From the NCBI RefSeq assembly GCF_027580225.2, contig NC_073348.2, positions 40,614,501-40,678,500 on the forward strand: a stretch of DNA of 64,000 bases. Direction: 5' to 3'. The notes under the pieces were generated by a model, which worked only from the letters and a program-made list of their open reading frames with translations, was not told the origin of the DNA and ran no database searches. The DNA comes from Misgurnus anguillicaudatus. Its lineage: Eukaryota > Chordata > Actinopteri > Cypriniformes > Cobitidae. Of the stretch, positions 1 to 11,285 are shown piece by piece. Positions within the stretch are counted from its first letter, which is position 1. The number at the start of each line of letters is the position of its first letter. Position numbers and translations under genes: made by a program.

Positions 1-430
1 AGTTTTCTGGAAAAAAAATCCATATTATTCCCTGTGTATTGTAGGATTCTGGGGTTACGTGTAACTGTTGTTCCCTGAGAAGGGAACGAGACGCTGCGTC
101 TCCCTTGCCATACTTCCTGTGTTCCTGTAACGCCGTCTTTGGCAATATTTCAGATAGTGATATACTTTCTGTCTCCCGTGTCACCCTGTCTTTGTCATTA
201 AGCCTCACCATTGGTTGAATTTGATACATTCAGACACATTTACCCCAGTGACGCAGCGCAAGTTCCCTCGAAAGGGAACTGTAACAATATATCTTTAAAG
301 TTAACACGATGTAACCTTGCTCTCACTTGAAATGTGTCCTCACATTTAGTCCTTGAATTTGATGGTATTGGACCTGGAAAGTCCTTGAAAGGTCCTTGAA
401 TTTAAAGTTAACTAAGGTGTGGGAACCCTG
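1..430. repeat. 3' part of composite hAT-type element (copy 1)
   Basis: The sequence up to ...GTGTGGGAACCCTG at 430 matches the second copy at about 53690-54420 almost base for base over its right half. It includes repeated wording around CCTTGAA and the end GGTGTGGGAAC. The copy is cut by the window start. Copy 2 begins CAGGGTTCCTACGGG, and the right end of this copy reads as the inverse (CAGGGTTCCCACACC), so the family has CAGGGTTCC inverted ends typical of hAT MITEs. A different palindromic MITE lies inside it (58-310). Confidence 0.75.
58..310. repeat. MITE with GTTCCCTTTCGAGGGAAC ends, nested (copy 1)
   Basis: Both ends carry a small hairpin (GTTCCC...GGGAAC at about 69-87 and 262-279) followed by inverted GACGCTGCGTC and GTGACGCAGCG, giving a terminal inverted repeat of about 30 bp. 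Boundaries are approximate. It is shorter than the copy at 54010-54302, lacking about 20 bp before the right terminus. Confidence 0.7.
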
Positions 431-433
431 ATT

Positions 434-535
434 TATGCATTTGGCAAATGCTTTTACTCTATAAAGTATACTTCGTATCATTGAACCCACAACCTTTTGT
501 GCACCTTACACAATGCTCTACCACTAAGCTTTAGA
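434..535 (-). repeat. tRNA-like SINE-type fragment
   Basis: On the minus strand the sequence reads like a Pol III promoter: TAGTGGTAGAGCATTG (A-box-like) followed by GGTTGTGGGTTCAA (B-box-like), about 30 bases apart. The plus-strand part TGCATTTGGCAAATGCTTTTA is the usual body of a dispersed cyprinid repeat ending in this tRNA-like block. It abuts the composite element at 430 and is shortened inside. It lacks a foldable acceptor stem, so it is not a tRNA gene. Confidence 0.55.
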
Positions 536-2455
536 TGTTCATGAGGTTTATTTCAGTTGGATATGTATACAAGACAGCTCATATTGTTTGTTAACAGGCT
601 ATCTGTCTAAGTCATTCATTAGCCAAGAGCCTTGTTTGCTTGAAAAATGCTTCTCTGGGTGGCTTTATTCGATTTCCAGCAGATACGGTTCACTAAAGTT
701 ATTTACAGTCTGCCACGTCTATCCCCACACCACAGAATAAGCTTTATTCATTTGTGTGTCTCTGTAGCTCAGTGTGACCCTTTACTCTTCTCTGAAACAC
801 ACTCCACTGATCTGTCAGCTGTAATTAACACCAAGCATTCACCTGTTTGCTCTTGTTGTGCAGGCAGAAGCGAAGTAACGTTTACACAGTCTGACACTGC
901 TTAACTCCACTGGCTTTGTCATTTAATGTGCTGTGTGCATATACAGTATCAGGCCATCATTACAGTAGACTACAGTAAGACGTCTGGATCAACAAGCATG
1001 AATGGTAACTGTGTTGTGAATGCAGTCCTTTGTAAGAAGTGAATTTCCAATGTGGCATGAGGTAAAGTCAAGCCTAACATGTTTTGACATGTATTAGAGG
1101 CGTAATTGTGAATTTCATTTCGAATCACAATGGGGCGGCATTGTGAGCCAAGTCACACTGAGTCAATCTGTCCTGTTTTTCTTCAGAACGAATCTCCGCA
1201 GTTAAAGCCGGACCAAATGACCCCGGAGACAAAATAAACCACGAGAGAGGTCCTATTAAAACAGCACTGCTCTTAAAGGCTCGAGTTCAGTTCATCCCAT
1301 TGAGATTTAACTCAATTACTTTCTACTGATTAACTTTCTTCTCTTTCTCTCCGGCCCTGATATGACTCGCTTTGTCTTAGCTCTCCGACACTCGATGCTG
1401 ATGGCCGTGTTGATCCATCACAGTAGATGGTCTTTGCAGTTTCATCCACCAGTAATAAATACTGTCGGTTTTCCACTGACAGGGTGCCGGAGAGGTTGGT
1501 GCCCAATCTCCCTGTTCTGAATTTCCATCCAAGCCTCCAGCTGGATTGTTTTTCTCATGCTAATAAAAACAAATCCGTTTTATTTATGAATAACCAGTGT
1601 GTAAATTCATTACTAAATATTTTCAGATGTAAATATGTTAAATGGTCAGTAACTTACTTTAAATGTGAACAAAGGCTGTTATGTTTCATGTACAGTATGT
1701 TTGTTTTGGGCAGGATTTATTTAGTTACGTCATGGTTCGGTTATGAATTAATTGGAAACGTGGTCTCAGCCAATAACTGACTCTGGCATCAGCTCTTTTT
1801 AGTGGAAATGGTAAATATATTCTAAGGAAGGTAGGGAACAAACAAAGGAAGGAATTGAGAGACATAATTTTCTTCAGAGGAGACTGCTGAACTAAAGGGA
1901 AGTAGTGGTTATTCCTGGGAGAAGGACATTAAGAGTGCTGGTGGGAGCAGAGTCGCTCCGGGATCAGAATGTCCGATCAGGATCTCTGACTGAAGACAGT
2001 GGCTTTAGGGATGTCTCTGAGTAATGTGTGCCCTAGCCCGATCAAGGGCAGACAGTGACTTTATTGACCCAAAGCAGTCAGACTTTAAATTAATCCAAGC
2101 TGATAGGCACACAACTCGATACTGATATTTGCACAACACAACACTTTATGTTTTTCTCCAGCTCTCTGTTGCTGTTAAGCAGCTTTGAAAAACGCCTCTT
2201 GAAGTGACAAAGGAGCAAATCTTTACTTTGAGGTAGCTGAGCTGCTAAAAGTAAAAAAGAAAAACGTGAGTGCGAGTTAAACCCTCTCATTTCTGCCTGT
2301 GATTACACCTTTTGAGTGTATTTCACTCCCTCTTTCAGATGTGCAGGGAACTTCCAGCTCAATGTAACTGTGCTTTTAATAGAATATCAAACTGTGATGA
2401 ATAGAAGCGTGCATGTAGTTTTGGATCTTTCACACTCTTTTATATGACACTAGAG
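536..2455. other. intronic sequence, nothing recognised
   Basis: AT-rich unique-looking sequence. The short open frames here have no recognisable protein pattern and no splice or codon support. No repeat ends were seen. Confidence 0.5.
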
Positions 2456-3212
2456 CCCTTTTCACACAGAGATTACGGAAAAAACACGGAAAAAGCATCT
2501 GGGGTTTTTTCGGGATCGTTTGATTTTTGGTCAAACTTTTTCGTACAGAGATTATGGAAAATACACAGAAAAGTGTCTGGGATTGGTTTGATTTTTGTTA
2601 GCTTTTTTACACAGAGATTACAGAAAATACACAGAAAATGCAACCAGGATTTGTCTGGTATTGTTTGATTTTAGTTATTCCTTTTCACACAGAGACTATG
2701 GAAAAAACACGGAAAATGCACCCGGGATTTGTACGGGATCTTTTAGTTCTTTGTTAGCCCTTTTCATACGGAGATTACGGAAAATACATGGAAAAAGCTT
2801 CTGGGATTTGTCCGGAATAGTTTGATTTTTGTTAGCTTTTCTACACAGAGATAACGAAAAATACACAGAAAATGTGTCCCTGATTTGTCTGGGGTCGTTT
2901 GATTTTTAGTTAGTCCTTTTCACACAGAGATAACGGAAAAAACACGGAAAATGCATCTTGTCCGGGATTGTTAAATTTTTGGTCAGCCCTTTTCATACAC
3001 AGATTACAGAAAATACACAGAAAAAGCGTCTGGGATTTGTCTGGTATTGTTTGATTTTTGGTTAGTCCTTTTCACACAGAGATTACGGAAAAAACACGAA
3101 AAATGCGCCCAGGATTTGTCTGGGGTCGTTTGATTTTTAGTTAGACCTTTTCACACAGAGATTATGGAAAAAACACGAAAAAATTTTCAGGGATCATTTG
3201 ATTTTTGTTTCA
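2456..3212. repeat. minisatellite, about 10 units of ~78 bp
   Basis: A phrase of the form CCTTTTCACACAGAGATTA, then CGGAAAATACACGGAAAATGC, then GGGATTTGTCTGGGATCGTTTGATTTTTGGTTAG, recurs starting near 2456, 2537, 2604, 2682, 2758, 2836, 2915, 2987, 3067 and 3147. Spacing is 67-81 bp. Units differ by substitutions and small indels, so the array is not recent. Two overlapping short ORFs with a repeated HRDYGKNTE pattern are by-products of the repeat. Confidence 0.9.
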
Positions 3213-3620
3213 TTTACACTGCCATTGATTTTCTGAATCTTTGCGTGCATTTACACAGATGCCGTAAAGATCCTGTAAAGACACGTGATGTATTTAAAAA
3301 TTTGCATTTTAGTTTAATTATCATAAGGAGCGTGTGATGCGCTGTTCTGTCATGCTGGTGATTGATCTCAGTATTTCTTGACATGAATGTTGATCTGTGT
3401 TTAAATCCCTGTCAAAGACCTGAACCATAGCTTCTTATTGCGACACCCCTTATGGCATTGTTTCTGCCTCTTGTTTTACACAGAATGTTCTCTGTAAATG
3501 TTACGGCAATGTTTGAGGTCGTCTTTACGGGAGCGATCCCAGAACATTTACGGGAAGTGTTTGTGTTCACACAGAAGCCTCTCTGACAATTTTACAGAAA
3601 TTTTGTGATTGATCAGAAAC
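3213..3620. repeat. degenerate flank of the 78-bp array
   Basis: Scattered phrases such as TTTACACAGATGCCGTAAAG, TTTACACAGAATG and TTCACACAGAAGCC with TTACGG words continue after the array at irregular spacing. The part 3497-3560 (ATGTTACGGCAATGTT ... TTTACGGGAGCGATCCCAG) resembles 55084-55140. It is probably an older, decayed part of the same repeat family. Confidence 0.5.
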
Positions 3621-6600
3621 AGTAAGTGTTTAACTTCCTTCTGTCTTCAATCAAGATTCATCTCCTCTGGCTGAACCCCTCACATTCATCTGCATGTAGA
3701 ACTAAAGACCCAGACACTCATCTTTTGCACTGCACATGGCTAATTGATTAAACAGAGAACCAGACAGATCAGATTCTGTCAATCAATCAAGACCAATGAA
3801 AGAAATCCACCAACTATCTGTTGAGTTATTTCTCCGTGTTAAATCCTACATCTACCTGCTGTGCGGCCCCTTTCTAGATCGTATGGAAGTCCCTGCTTGA
3901 TTTATTCCATTGTTCTTTCACAGAACGATCCGCAGCCCATCCATTCAATGCTCCGTGCAACAATACTTCTATTCACACAGGCCACATAAACGCCATATGC
4001 CAGCAGAAAGATGCTGGGAATTTCCTGAAATATTTTTTTGACTTCCCACAAAAATTCTCCAATTTTTTCTAGTGCTGTGGTTCTGTTTTCTGTCTCTGGC
4101 TCATCTCTGATCTCAGGAGCTTCATCAGGTTTGAACTCAGTCCAGCAGTCGGCTCGTCTTTGCCCCTCTGGTGGGGGTCTTATATTCGAGTCCCTCTGAA
4201 AGAGGAGGTCTGCTTTGATAACTCGACCTGTTTACCCACCAGCGTCTCTGGGACTGGGCGACTTTGATCAGCTTCAAATTAACTGACCAGTAAAGGAAAT
4301 ATTCAACTTCTGTGATCTCAGCTGGCGTCTTTCTTCTGCTCCAGGATCTGTTTTTTATGCACTGCTTTTTCATCTCGAGTAAATGTTGCTGTTATGCACT
4401 CCTTAGTGAAGTTACAGCTAGTCGTAAAAAGTTTGCAGACGTTTGTCCTCTCTAGATAAATTGAACCAGCACATTTTCATTTTATGCATAAAGAACCCTG
4501 CAAATAATATATTATATTATTTTCATCTTTAAATCAGCTAAAAAAAGGGATTATATAATTCCTCTACACAGTTTCTTGTGGAAACCTCTTTCTGTAAGAA
4601 CTAATTTATAAAATCTTCAACTCAATACATGTTTATTAAATTACATTTAGTTTATTTTTGAATATTAATTGAAATAATAATATGATATTATGGCTAACAG
4701 GGAGATTGTTTTCAGCTATTAATGGAGGCACAGTGCTCATTTTTACTGTGTTTAAATACATGTTGCACATTCTCTCCCAGAATCAGCAGAAAATATGAAC
4801 AGTCTGCAAAATTATTCTGGACCCAATAATAAGTCACCATAGTTTGACCCCTTTTCTACAGTTATATCTGTGGTTGTGCAGACAAATGAAAAGTGTGCTT
4901 ATTTTTAGAGTCTCTGTGCCACCTTTACTGTGTCCTGTTGCAAAAGCAGTTTTTTGCGTAGAGGAGCCCACAGCTGTACCAGCGTTTCCACTGCAACATC
5001 GGGGCAATGTTAAGCCCTATCAGAACCTCTTCAACAAGAGAACCCTGATTAATAGCCTCTCAGCGCGGTGCCATTCATCATCTTTAAAAGGAAGACAGAG
5101 AATAAGACGAGAGAAAATAAGGATAGAGGTGAGAAAAAGAGAGAAAGTGCTTACTTGAGAGACCTTAAATCATTGTTTTTTCCCTTCTCAATATCTCTCT
5201 GTTCCTCTTTGCCCTCTCCGTATCACACACCTCCAGGCCAACTGTAATCGTTGCAGGTGTGAATGTGAAGGCAGATGCATTGTTGGCCTGCAGGTGGGTT
5301 GGCAGAGGTGAAGATCGCATATGTCCTGTGCCCGGTCACAGTAGGGGAAAGCTAACTGGATCAAGGTCAGCTCGTAGGCACTGGGTTTTATTTTAGCATC
5401 GGTAATCCTGGTCACCATTATTAAACAATTACACTTGAAATCAAGGACTTTTTTAGACATTTTGCTTTGTTATTCACCGTTATTGCAGACATTAGCAGTG
5501 GCGATTATGGCACTTACATCTTTTTAAAGAGTAAAGATAAGGATGAGAATTGATCCCTCTGGTGCTTCCGCTCTGCTATTATCTAGATAATGCTAACAGG
5601 TCAATTGCAGATAGTGTTTTTTAAAATGACCCACGCTGTTATGTATCTAGAGCAAGTCATGAATGGATGGTTGTTACACCAGTCAATAACGCAGGCACAA
5701 GTGTCCATATTGCACCGCGTGTCGCTGGCATTGGCATTGGCTCGCGTTCTGGGTCGCCACTGTGAAAATATTGGCCGAACTCTATCGGCCCAGCGTGAGC
5801 TTTGGTGTGCCATCTCAAATGTGCCTCCCCCTTCCTGTTTGCTTCCTCTTGGACGTCGGTAGGGGCAGCCTGCTAACCTCCGGGGCAGCTGGCCTGCCTG
5901 ATGGGTCCAATTGATCAAACCGGGACGGGAGGGGTCCGGAGAGGCCCTTTAGTTAGGACCGTTGTTTACTTTATTGTGATAGTTATTAAATAAACCCTGA
6001 TGACGGGGGAGCGATAAGAAAGCTTTCAGGCCGCACCGCAGGAAGGTGCATTCCAGACGGAAAACCGGCTACTCGGAAAAAGACGGAGAGAAAGAAAGAG
6101 GGGGAGGCTTCTCAGTTACTCGAAAGACGGATGGGCTGCCACAGGCCCGGTTTGAATGGCTGAACGCCTCCCGTGGTGTGGCAGCGAAACGTCCAGCCTA
6201 CAGCACACACGGTCTTTCATTTGCCCAGCGGGAGAGGGGTTAGCTGGGGCGACCCGGGGGCCGGAGGAAGGTTGACTCTTCGCTCATGATATTAACCAAC
6301 AGCCAACAGTTGGCATGAGAAAATCAGTCTGGCCTCCCTGCTGACTGGCCCATCAAGGCAGCAGTTGCGGTGGATTTTGTTGCCCGGGGGCTCTGCCTTT
6401 ACCCCAGCTGCTGGAGGAAAGAGTAGGAAAGAGTGGAGGCCCCGGGGCCACATGAAAGAGTTTGTTGAAAGGACTCTCTCAGACCCAACAGAACAATAGA
6501 GGGCAGCCTGTCTTTTCTTGACTTTTTTAATGATGTTTATCAAGCTGTTTTTCCCCCATCCTCTCATGTATACAGTATGAAGGTATTCCCATCACCAATG

Positions 6601-7082
6601 CCTGTGGTCTCTCTACTGTGTTTGCTGACAGGTGTGTAATGTGATGCGGGATGATGGAGGGTTACATTTTACACTTCTAGGTGAACCATGATTTATATGG
6701 AAGTGAATTACACATGTAGTCATTTATTATCAGTGACAAAAAACACACATATGATGTAGTGCTGCTTTCATACCGTCTTCTCAATTAACACTAAGGTGAA
6801 AATGGAAGAGTCAGCCCCCTGTCTCACTTCATCAATTCATCTGGGTCCTTATTAGTTCCTAAAACATTTTCTTCATGACATAACAGACAGCCGAGCTTTT
6901 ATAACACTACTGTCTTCTGCTTTATTTAAGGGTTACGGTTTCTCATTAAATTCCTTGAGAAAAATGAGCACATTGTTTTTAGAGAGTATGAATATAAAGC
7001 GGTAATATTAGTGTGCATTGCACAGACCAGATCATTTGCATGAGGTAAAATTTAGTTCATATTAAAACTTATAATTTGCCTT
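3621..7082. other. intronic sequence, mostly unique
   Basis: No exon or complete mobile element recognised. 4500-4850 is very AT-rich. 5690-6280 and 6290-6520 are GC-richer with long non-repetitive stretches (for example GGCCTCCCTGCTGACTGGCC) and are candidates for conserved non-coding sequence. The ORFs here look accidental. Confidence 0.45.
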
Positions 7083-7743
7083 TAGGGTTGCAAAGGGCGG
7101 AAAGTTTCTGTAAAAATTCCGAAAAATTTACATGGGAACTCAATTTGGGGAATTTAAAAAATATTGTTTGGTCATAAGCAGACAAACAGATTTGGAAGAA
7201 TCCTGATACTTATGCTAAACAAGCCATAGATTTATTTGATCAAAAACCCTTAAGAAATCATTCTAAAATTAATAATTTCTGAAGGAATTTTGATCAAATG
7301 AATGCAGGCTTGATATGCATAAAAGACTTAAACATTAGACAAGAAATGCTTCAAGAAATGATCTGTGCATGTTATGGAAGAATGCAAGTACATGCAGGGG
7401 GTGTGGCCTCAATGACCCTTCAGTAAATGCAGGGGGTGTGGCCTCAATGACCCTTCAGTAAATGCAGGGGGTGTGGCCTCAATGACCCTTCAGTAAATGC
7501 AGGGTGTGTGGCCTCAATGACCCTTCAGTAAGCTGTGTGCATGTGATTGAGGAAATTCAACTGAAATGGCATTAAATCTTGTTGTGTTAAACAAAATTAT
7601 GCTGCAAGATTTTTAACTATATTTAAGTGTCCTGTTGTAGGCAACTCTGCAATTTTATCAAATTCACAGTTTATTCCCATTAATTCCTGTTAATTCCCAT
7701 ATATTCCCGTTAATGGAAAGTTTTCAGCCTTAAAAATTCCCGA
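7083..7743 (+). mobile_element. hAT-type MITE, family of 40393-40934 (copy 1)
   Basis: Starts TAGGGTTGCAAAGGGCGGAAA and ends GGAAAGTTTTCAGCCTTAAAAATTCCC. The copy at 40393-40934 has both ends in the opposite orientation (minus-strand start TAGGATTGCAAAGGGGCGGAAA, end GGAAAGTTTCCAACC). No convincing 8-bp duplication is left around this copy, so the right end is approximate. It contains the 35-bp minisatellite at 7392-7531. Confidence 0.75.
7392..7531. repeat. minisatellite, 4 units of 35 bp
   Basis: Four head-to-tail 35-bp units at 7392-7426, 7427-7461, 7462-7496 and 7497-7531, containing GGGGGTGTGGCCTCAATGAC. The first three units are identical; the fourth has one substitution in its G run (GGGTGTGTGG). 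Identity between units implies recent expansion. It lies inside a hAT-type element. It has no spacers, so it is not a CRISPR array. Confidence 0.95.
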
Positions 7744-8087
7744 CTTTGAGACTTTGTTAAGATCTTATATGAATATGCAGTGTACTGTTTGAAAAACATC
7801 AGGAAAACAGGAGAAACTTCATCTTAATGTAACTTTATTTGCTTTTGGTGTCTAAGATGTTTTCTTTTTTCATCGTTGTCACAACAAGATGCTTTAAGTT
7901 ATTTTACTTTTCTACAGGCTATGGCACCATCTACAGAGGGTAATCCCATGTGTTTTAACAAACCACAAAACTATCAAGTGAGTGAGAGACAAGATTGTGT
8001 GATTTCAGGTGTTATGTTGTAGTGAAATGAATCTTTTGAATCTAAAATTAGTTACTAGACTGGAAGCACAGGTATGAGACTAAGGCT
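7744..8087. other. intronic sequence, nothing recognised
   Basis: AT-rich sequence between two repeat elements; no exon or repeat end seen. Confidence 0.5.
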
Positions 8088-8300
8088 GTGTCCGAAACCG
8101 CCTTCTTTGATACTATATAGTAGGCGAAAAGCAGTAAAAGCAGCGAATTCATAGTATTCCAAAAACAGTTGGCGAAAAGTACCAGGATGACCTATTTCTT
8201 CCTGGAAGATCCCTAAGTGTTCATTCTATGGTTACTTTACTATCCCGCAAGCCCCCGGGAGAGGAGTTATCCAACGACGAAGAGGGAGGGGCGTTGTTTT
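8088..8300. repeat. MITE fragment with GGCTGTGTCCGAAACCGCC end
   Basis: The left end GTGTCCGAAACCGCC followed by TATATAGTAGGCGAAAAGC resembles the termini of the element at 14340-14722 (TGTCTGAAACTGCTCC / TGTCCGAAACCGCTCC). No matching right terminus was found, so this is a truncated or diverged copy with an approximate right border. Confidence 0.5.
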
Positions 8301-9299
8301 ATTCAAAAATGTACAAAAGTGGTAATGCAGCTCTATTCAAATGCAAATACATATATTAAAAAGCTGCCACTTGTGGTTAAAGTGCACTAGTTTAACGTCA
8401 TTCCAGTTAACAATTAACTTCCCGTAGGTCACGTAATGAATCAACATGTTAAATATTGGTGCAAAATTGGGCACAAATGCATTTGCTATTTAAAAAACGT
8501 GGTGCTGAACTTGAAAATGCAAAAGACACTTTGATAGGGTATGATAGGGCCCCTTAACACCTCTGAATGAACCTTTCTCATAGACAAGGTCTTCCTCGTG
8601 TGTAATTGGTGTTTGGGTTTTCTCTATTAAATTCACAAAAGAGATTTTTTTTGGGGAACAGGTGGCACAATTGATGTGTTTGTATGTTTGCCCAGCCTGT
8701 AATATTTGTTATTCTTTGTCATTGCATTATCACCTCTGTTGTTTTATGATGTTTTCCTCTCATCACCTGTGACTTGTGTGTATGGTGTGTGCAGCACTTC
8801 ATGATGTGGATATGTAAATGTACTCTATTGAAAGGTGTGAATTGTTTTTTGATCAGAGTGAAATATAATCGAGATCAAGACTAGACAGAATGACATCATC
8901 CTCAAAGCCTTCTAATCCGTGTGCTTCCATGTATCCTTGTGTGGGATTTCATCGTCTGATGTTTACTGAAAATGATTATCCATAAATCCCATTTAATGAA
9001 GAGCCAGTATAATGAACTGATTGATTTGCATTATCTTTGTGTTTCAGTTACAATATATGACCCTGTCTGTGATATCCAGACTAAAGTCTCATAATCTAAT
9101 GATAAGTTTAAGAGCAGCAAAGTTTGATTTTAATCTTTGTCATGATCTTAAACAGTCAATAGTAAAGATATGAAGATTATATTTCTACAGAATGTTCTTT
9201 ACATTATATACTGTATGGTGATTAGATCTAGAAAACAATAAATCACAAAAATATTGACTTTTATTCATTTTTGGGTGAACTATAAATCCCATGCGGTCA
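8301..9299. other. intronic sequence, nothing recognised
   Basis: AT-rich, unique-looking. A short phrase TTTTTGGGTGAACTAT at 9270-9285 resembles the 3' end of the GGGTGAAC MITE family seen at 50022-51475. Confidence 0.45.
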
Positions 9300-9394
9300 A
9301 AAATTTGGGTGCACCTAACTTTTGTGCTGGTGCACCTAAGAAAAATGTTAGGCGCACAAGTGCAACCAGTGCAAAAAGTTAGTGTAGAGCCCTG
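9300..9394. repeat. hAT fragment ending GTTAGTGTAGAGCCCTG
   Basis: The right end AAAAGTTAGTGTAGAGCCCTG matches the right end of the complete element 36212-36517 (AAAAAGTTAGTCTGGAGCCCTG), and GGGTGCACCTAA resembles its internal GTGCCCCTAA. The left part is missing or unrecognisable. Confidence 0.55.
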
Positions 9395-10465
9395 GGAATA
9401 CTTGTCAATTAAATTAGAAAGCATAGCATTGTATTTCTCTTAAAACACGACAAAAATACTAAGTAAGAAAGCCATTTTTTGCATTGCGCAGACTTTCATA
9501 GCTTATGCATTTACTGTATGTCTGTCAAATGCTTCATCAGAGCTTTATATAGCGTACGAGCTTTGAAACACAACAGGTCACAGAGTTATCCATATACATT
9601 CACATTATCTACTGAAGCAGGACATCACACTGATCACAGATCAGCTCATTATGTGTCTGACAGAGAGCCCTCATCTCTCACTCCCCTGACTGATAACTCG
9701 CTGGAAATAGATCTCAGACACACATTGAGTCATCTGGTTTGGACTCGTGTGTCAGGGATTTATGATAGACGTCGAGTTGGTTCTGTTTTTTTCTCTGTGT
9801 TTGGCCCGCTCGTGCTGTGAGTTCTTCTTTCTTTCATTTTTCAGTGTTTGAATAACCTCCTCATGACCTCTCTATCGTCAGACCGTACGGCCGGTATAAT
9901 GTCTTTCTCTATCTGCTTTTTCTCTTTGTGGATTTCATGTCTTTGTCATGGATGTAATTAGTGGGTATGGATCTAATTTAAAATGCAACATGAAACATAA
10001 TAGCCTGCACGTTGTGAAGATTTTGGAGTAGAAATCCGCACGCTGAAAGGTCATAAATTGTACGCCATCTGTGATCGTTTGCTGGTTATTTTTCACATCA
10101 ACCGTGATTTATCTGCTTCTTCCTGGTTTTCATTTGAACACATGTTAGCACACATTATTTTTTTGTGTGTTGTTATGGTTAACTATAATAGTTTGTGCAG
10201 TAAATGTTAATTGAGGTTAACTGTGATGTCTGATATTTTCAGCATGTTTTATTTATCTTGAATAAATGTATTGGTAAATGTTTTCATTTACACAGAACTC
10301 ATTGCTCTAAATCAATACACAATTAACATTCCAATTAAACTATTTCTGTAAGGAAAGTATGCAGGAATTTGGCTAAATAAATGTTAACATTATTGTACAT
10401 TTTATTTGCTAGACATTCCCTTCATGTCGGATGTGTCCTTGTGAATTCAGTTGATGTGCTGCTGG
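9395..10465. other. intronic sequence, nothing recognised
   Basis: Unique-looking sequence; one 113-codon frame at 9479-9820 has no protein-like pattern. No repeat termini. Confidence 0.45.
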
Positions 10466-11285
10466 TTAGGGCTGGACAGTATATAGAGTTTTGGTAATAT
10501 ATTGGTATTTTTCCCAGCGGGATACAGGATAAGACGATACTGTCTATGGTCTTGATACGATCTTTCTTATTTGCAACAGAAGCTCTGTCCGTAATGTAGA
10601 GATGTAGCAATTACGGGTTTAATGATTAACAGCGAAAAAAATGTCCAATGGTTAGTATTACCGCATTTTTTTATTATCGTTTAAATGTGCCGGTGTCACG
10701 GCTCGAAAACCCCTGTCCAGCATCAACCAATTAAAGCAATAACGTGAGACAAACGCATTCATTCACGTCTGCTTCCATGTGCTTCACTCACTGAATTTAA
10801 ATTTTCACATTTAGGGAAATCTAGTTGTACTGACACATATTTACTTAATATTTTTTTAGAATATTTCTTTACTTCAGACAGATCCATCTTTTCTATTCAT
10901 TTTCCATTAAATGATGTGATGTGATGAGTTTGTTTCTTCAGTGATTGCTGTGAGCGCAGGTGTAGTGCAGCTTTACTCCTGGGTCATAAGGTTTACCTTA
11001 TTTCTCACAACAAATTACTTGATTATTTGTCCTGTGTTTATATAAAAATTTGATTTACTCACTTGTGTTTTATCTGAACTAGATGAACATTTATCGTACG
11101 ACCATAAATGTGCCATGATTAATGTTAATGTTATTTATTTGATGTTTATGCAAACAATTGTGCACTTACATGTAAAATCTATTTTAAATTTGGTTTGCAT
11201 CAATTATATTGATAACCATTGTGATTTTGGTCAATATAACCGCAATGTAACATTTTCCATACCAATTAATATCTACCGTGATGTA
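10466..11285. repeat. decayed hAT-like sequence
   Basis: Begins TTAGGGCTGGACAGTATATAG, a typical hAT left end. It contains phrases of the TAATACCG/GTATTACCG and ATAACCGCAATG type, common inside such elements. The right border is uncertain; the last related words are around 11204-11285. Confidence 0.35.

Noticed and set aside
480..535. Possible tRNA gene on the minus strand
   Set aside because: Promoter-like boxes are present but there is no acceptor stem and the body continues as a dispersed repeat.
2444..2825. Two overlapping ORFs with repeated HRDYGKNTE peptide
   Set aside because: They are translations of the ~78-bp minisatellite; the frame shifts between units and no signal or domain pattern exists.
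7392..7531. Direct repeats resembling a CRISPR array
   Set aside because: Units are head to tail with no spacers, in a vertebrate intron.
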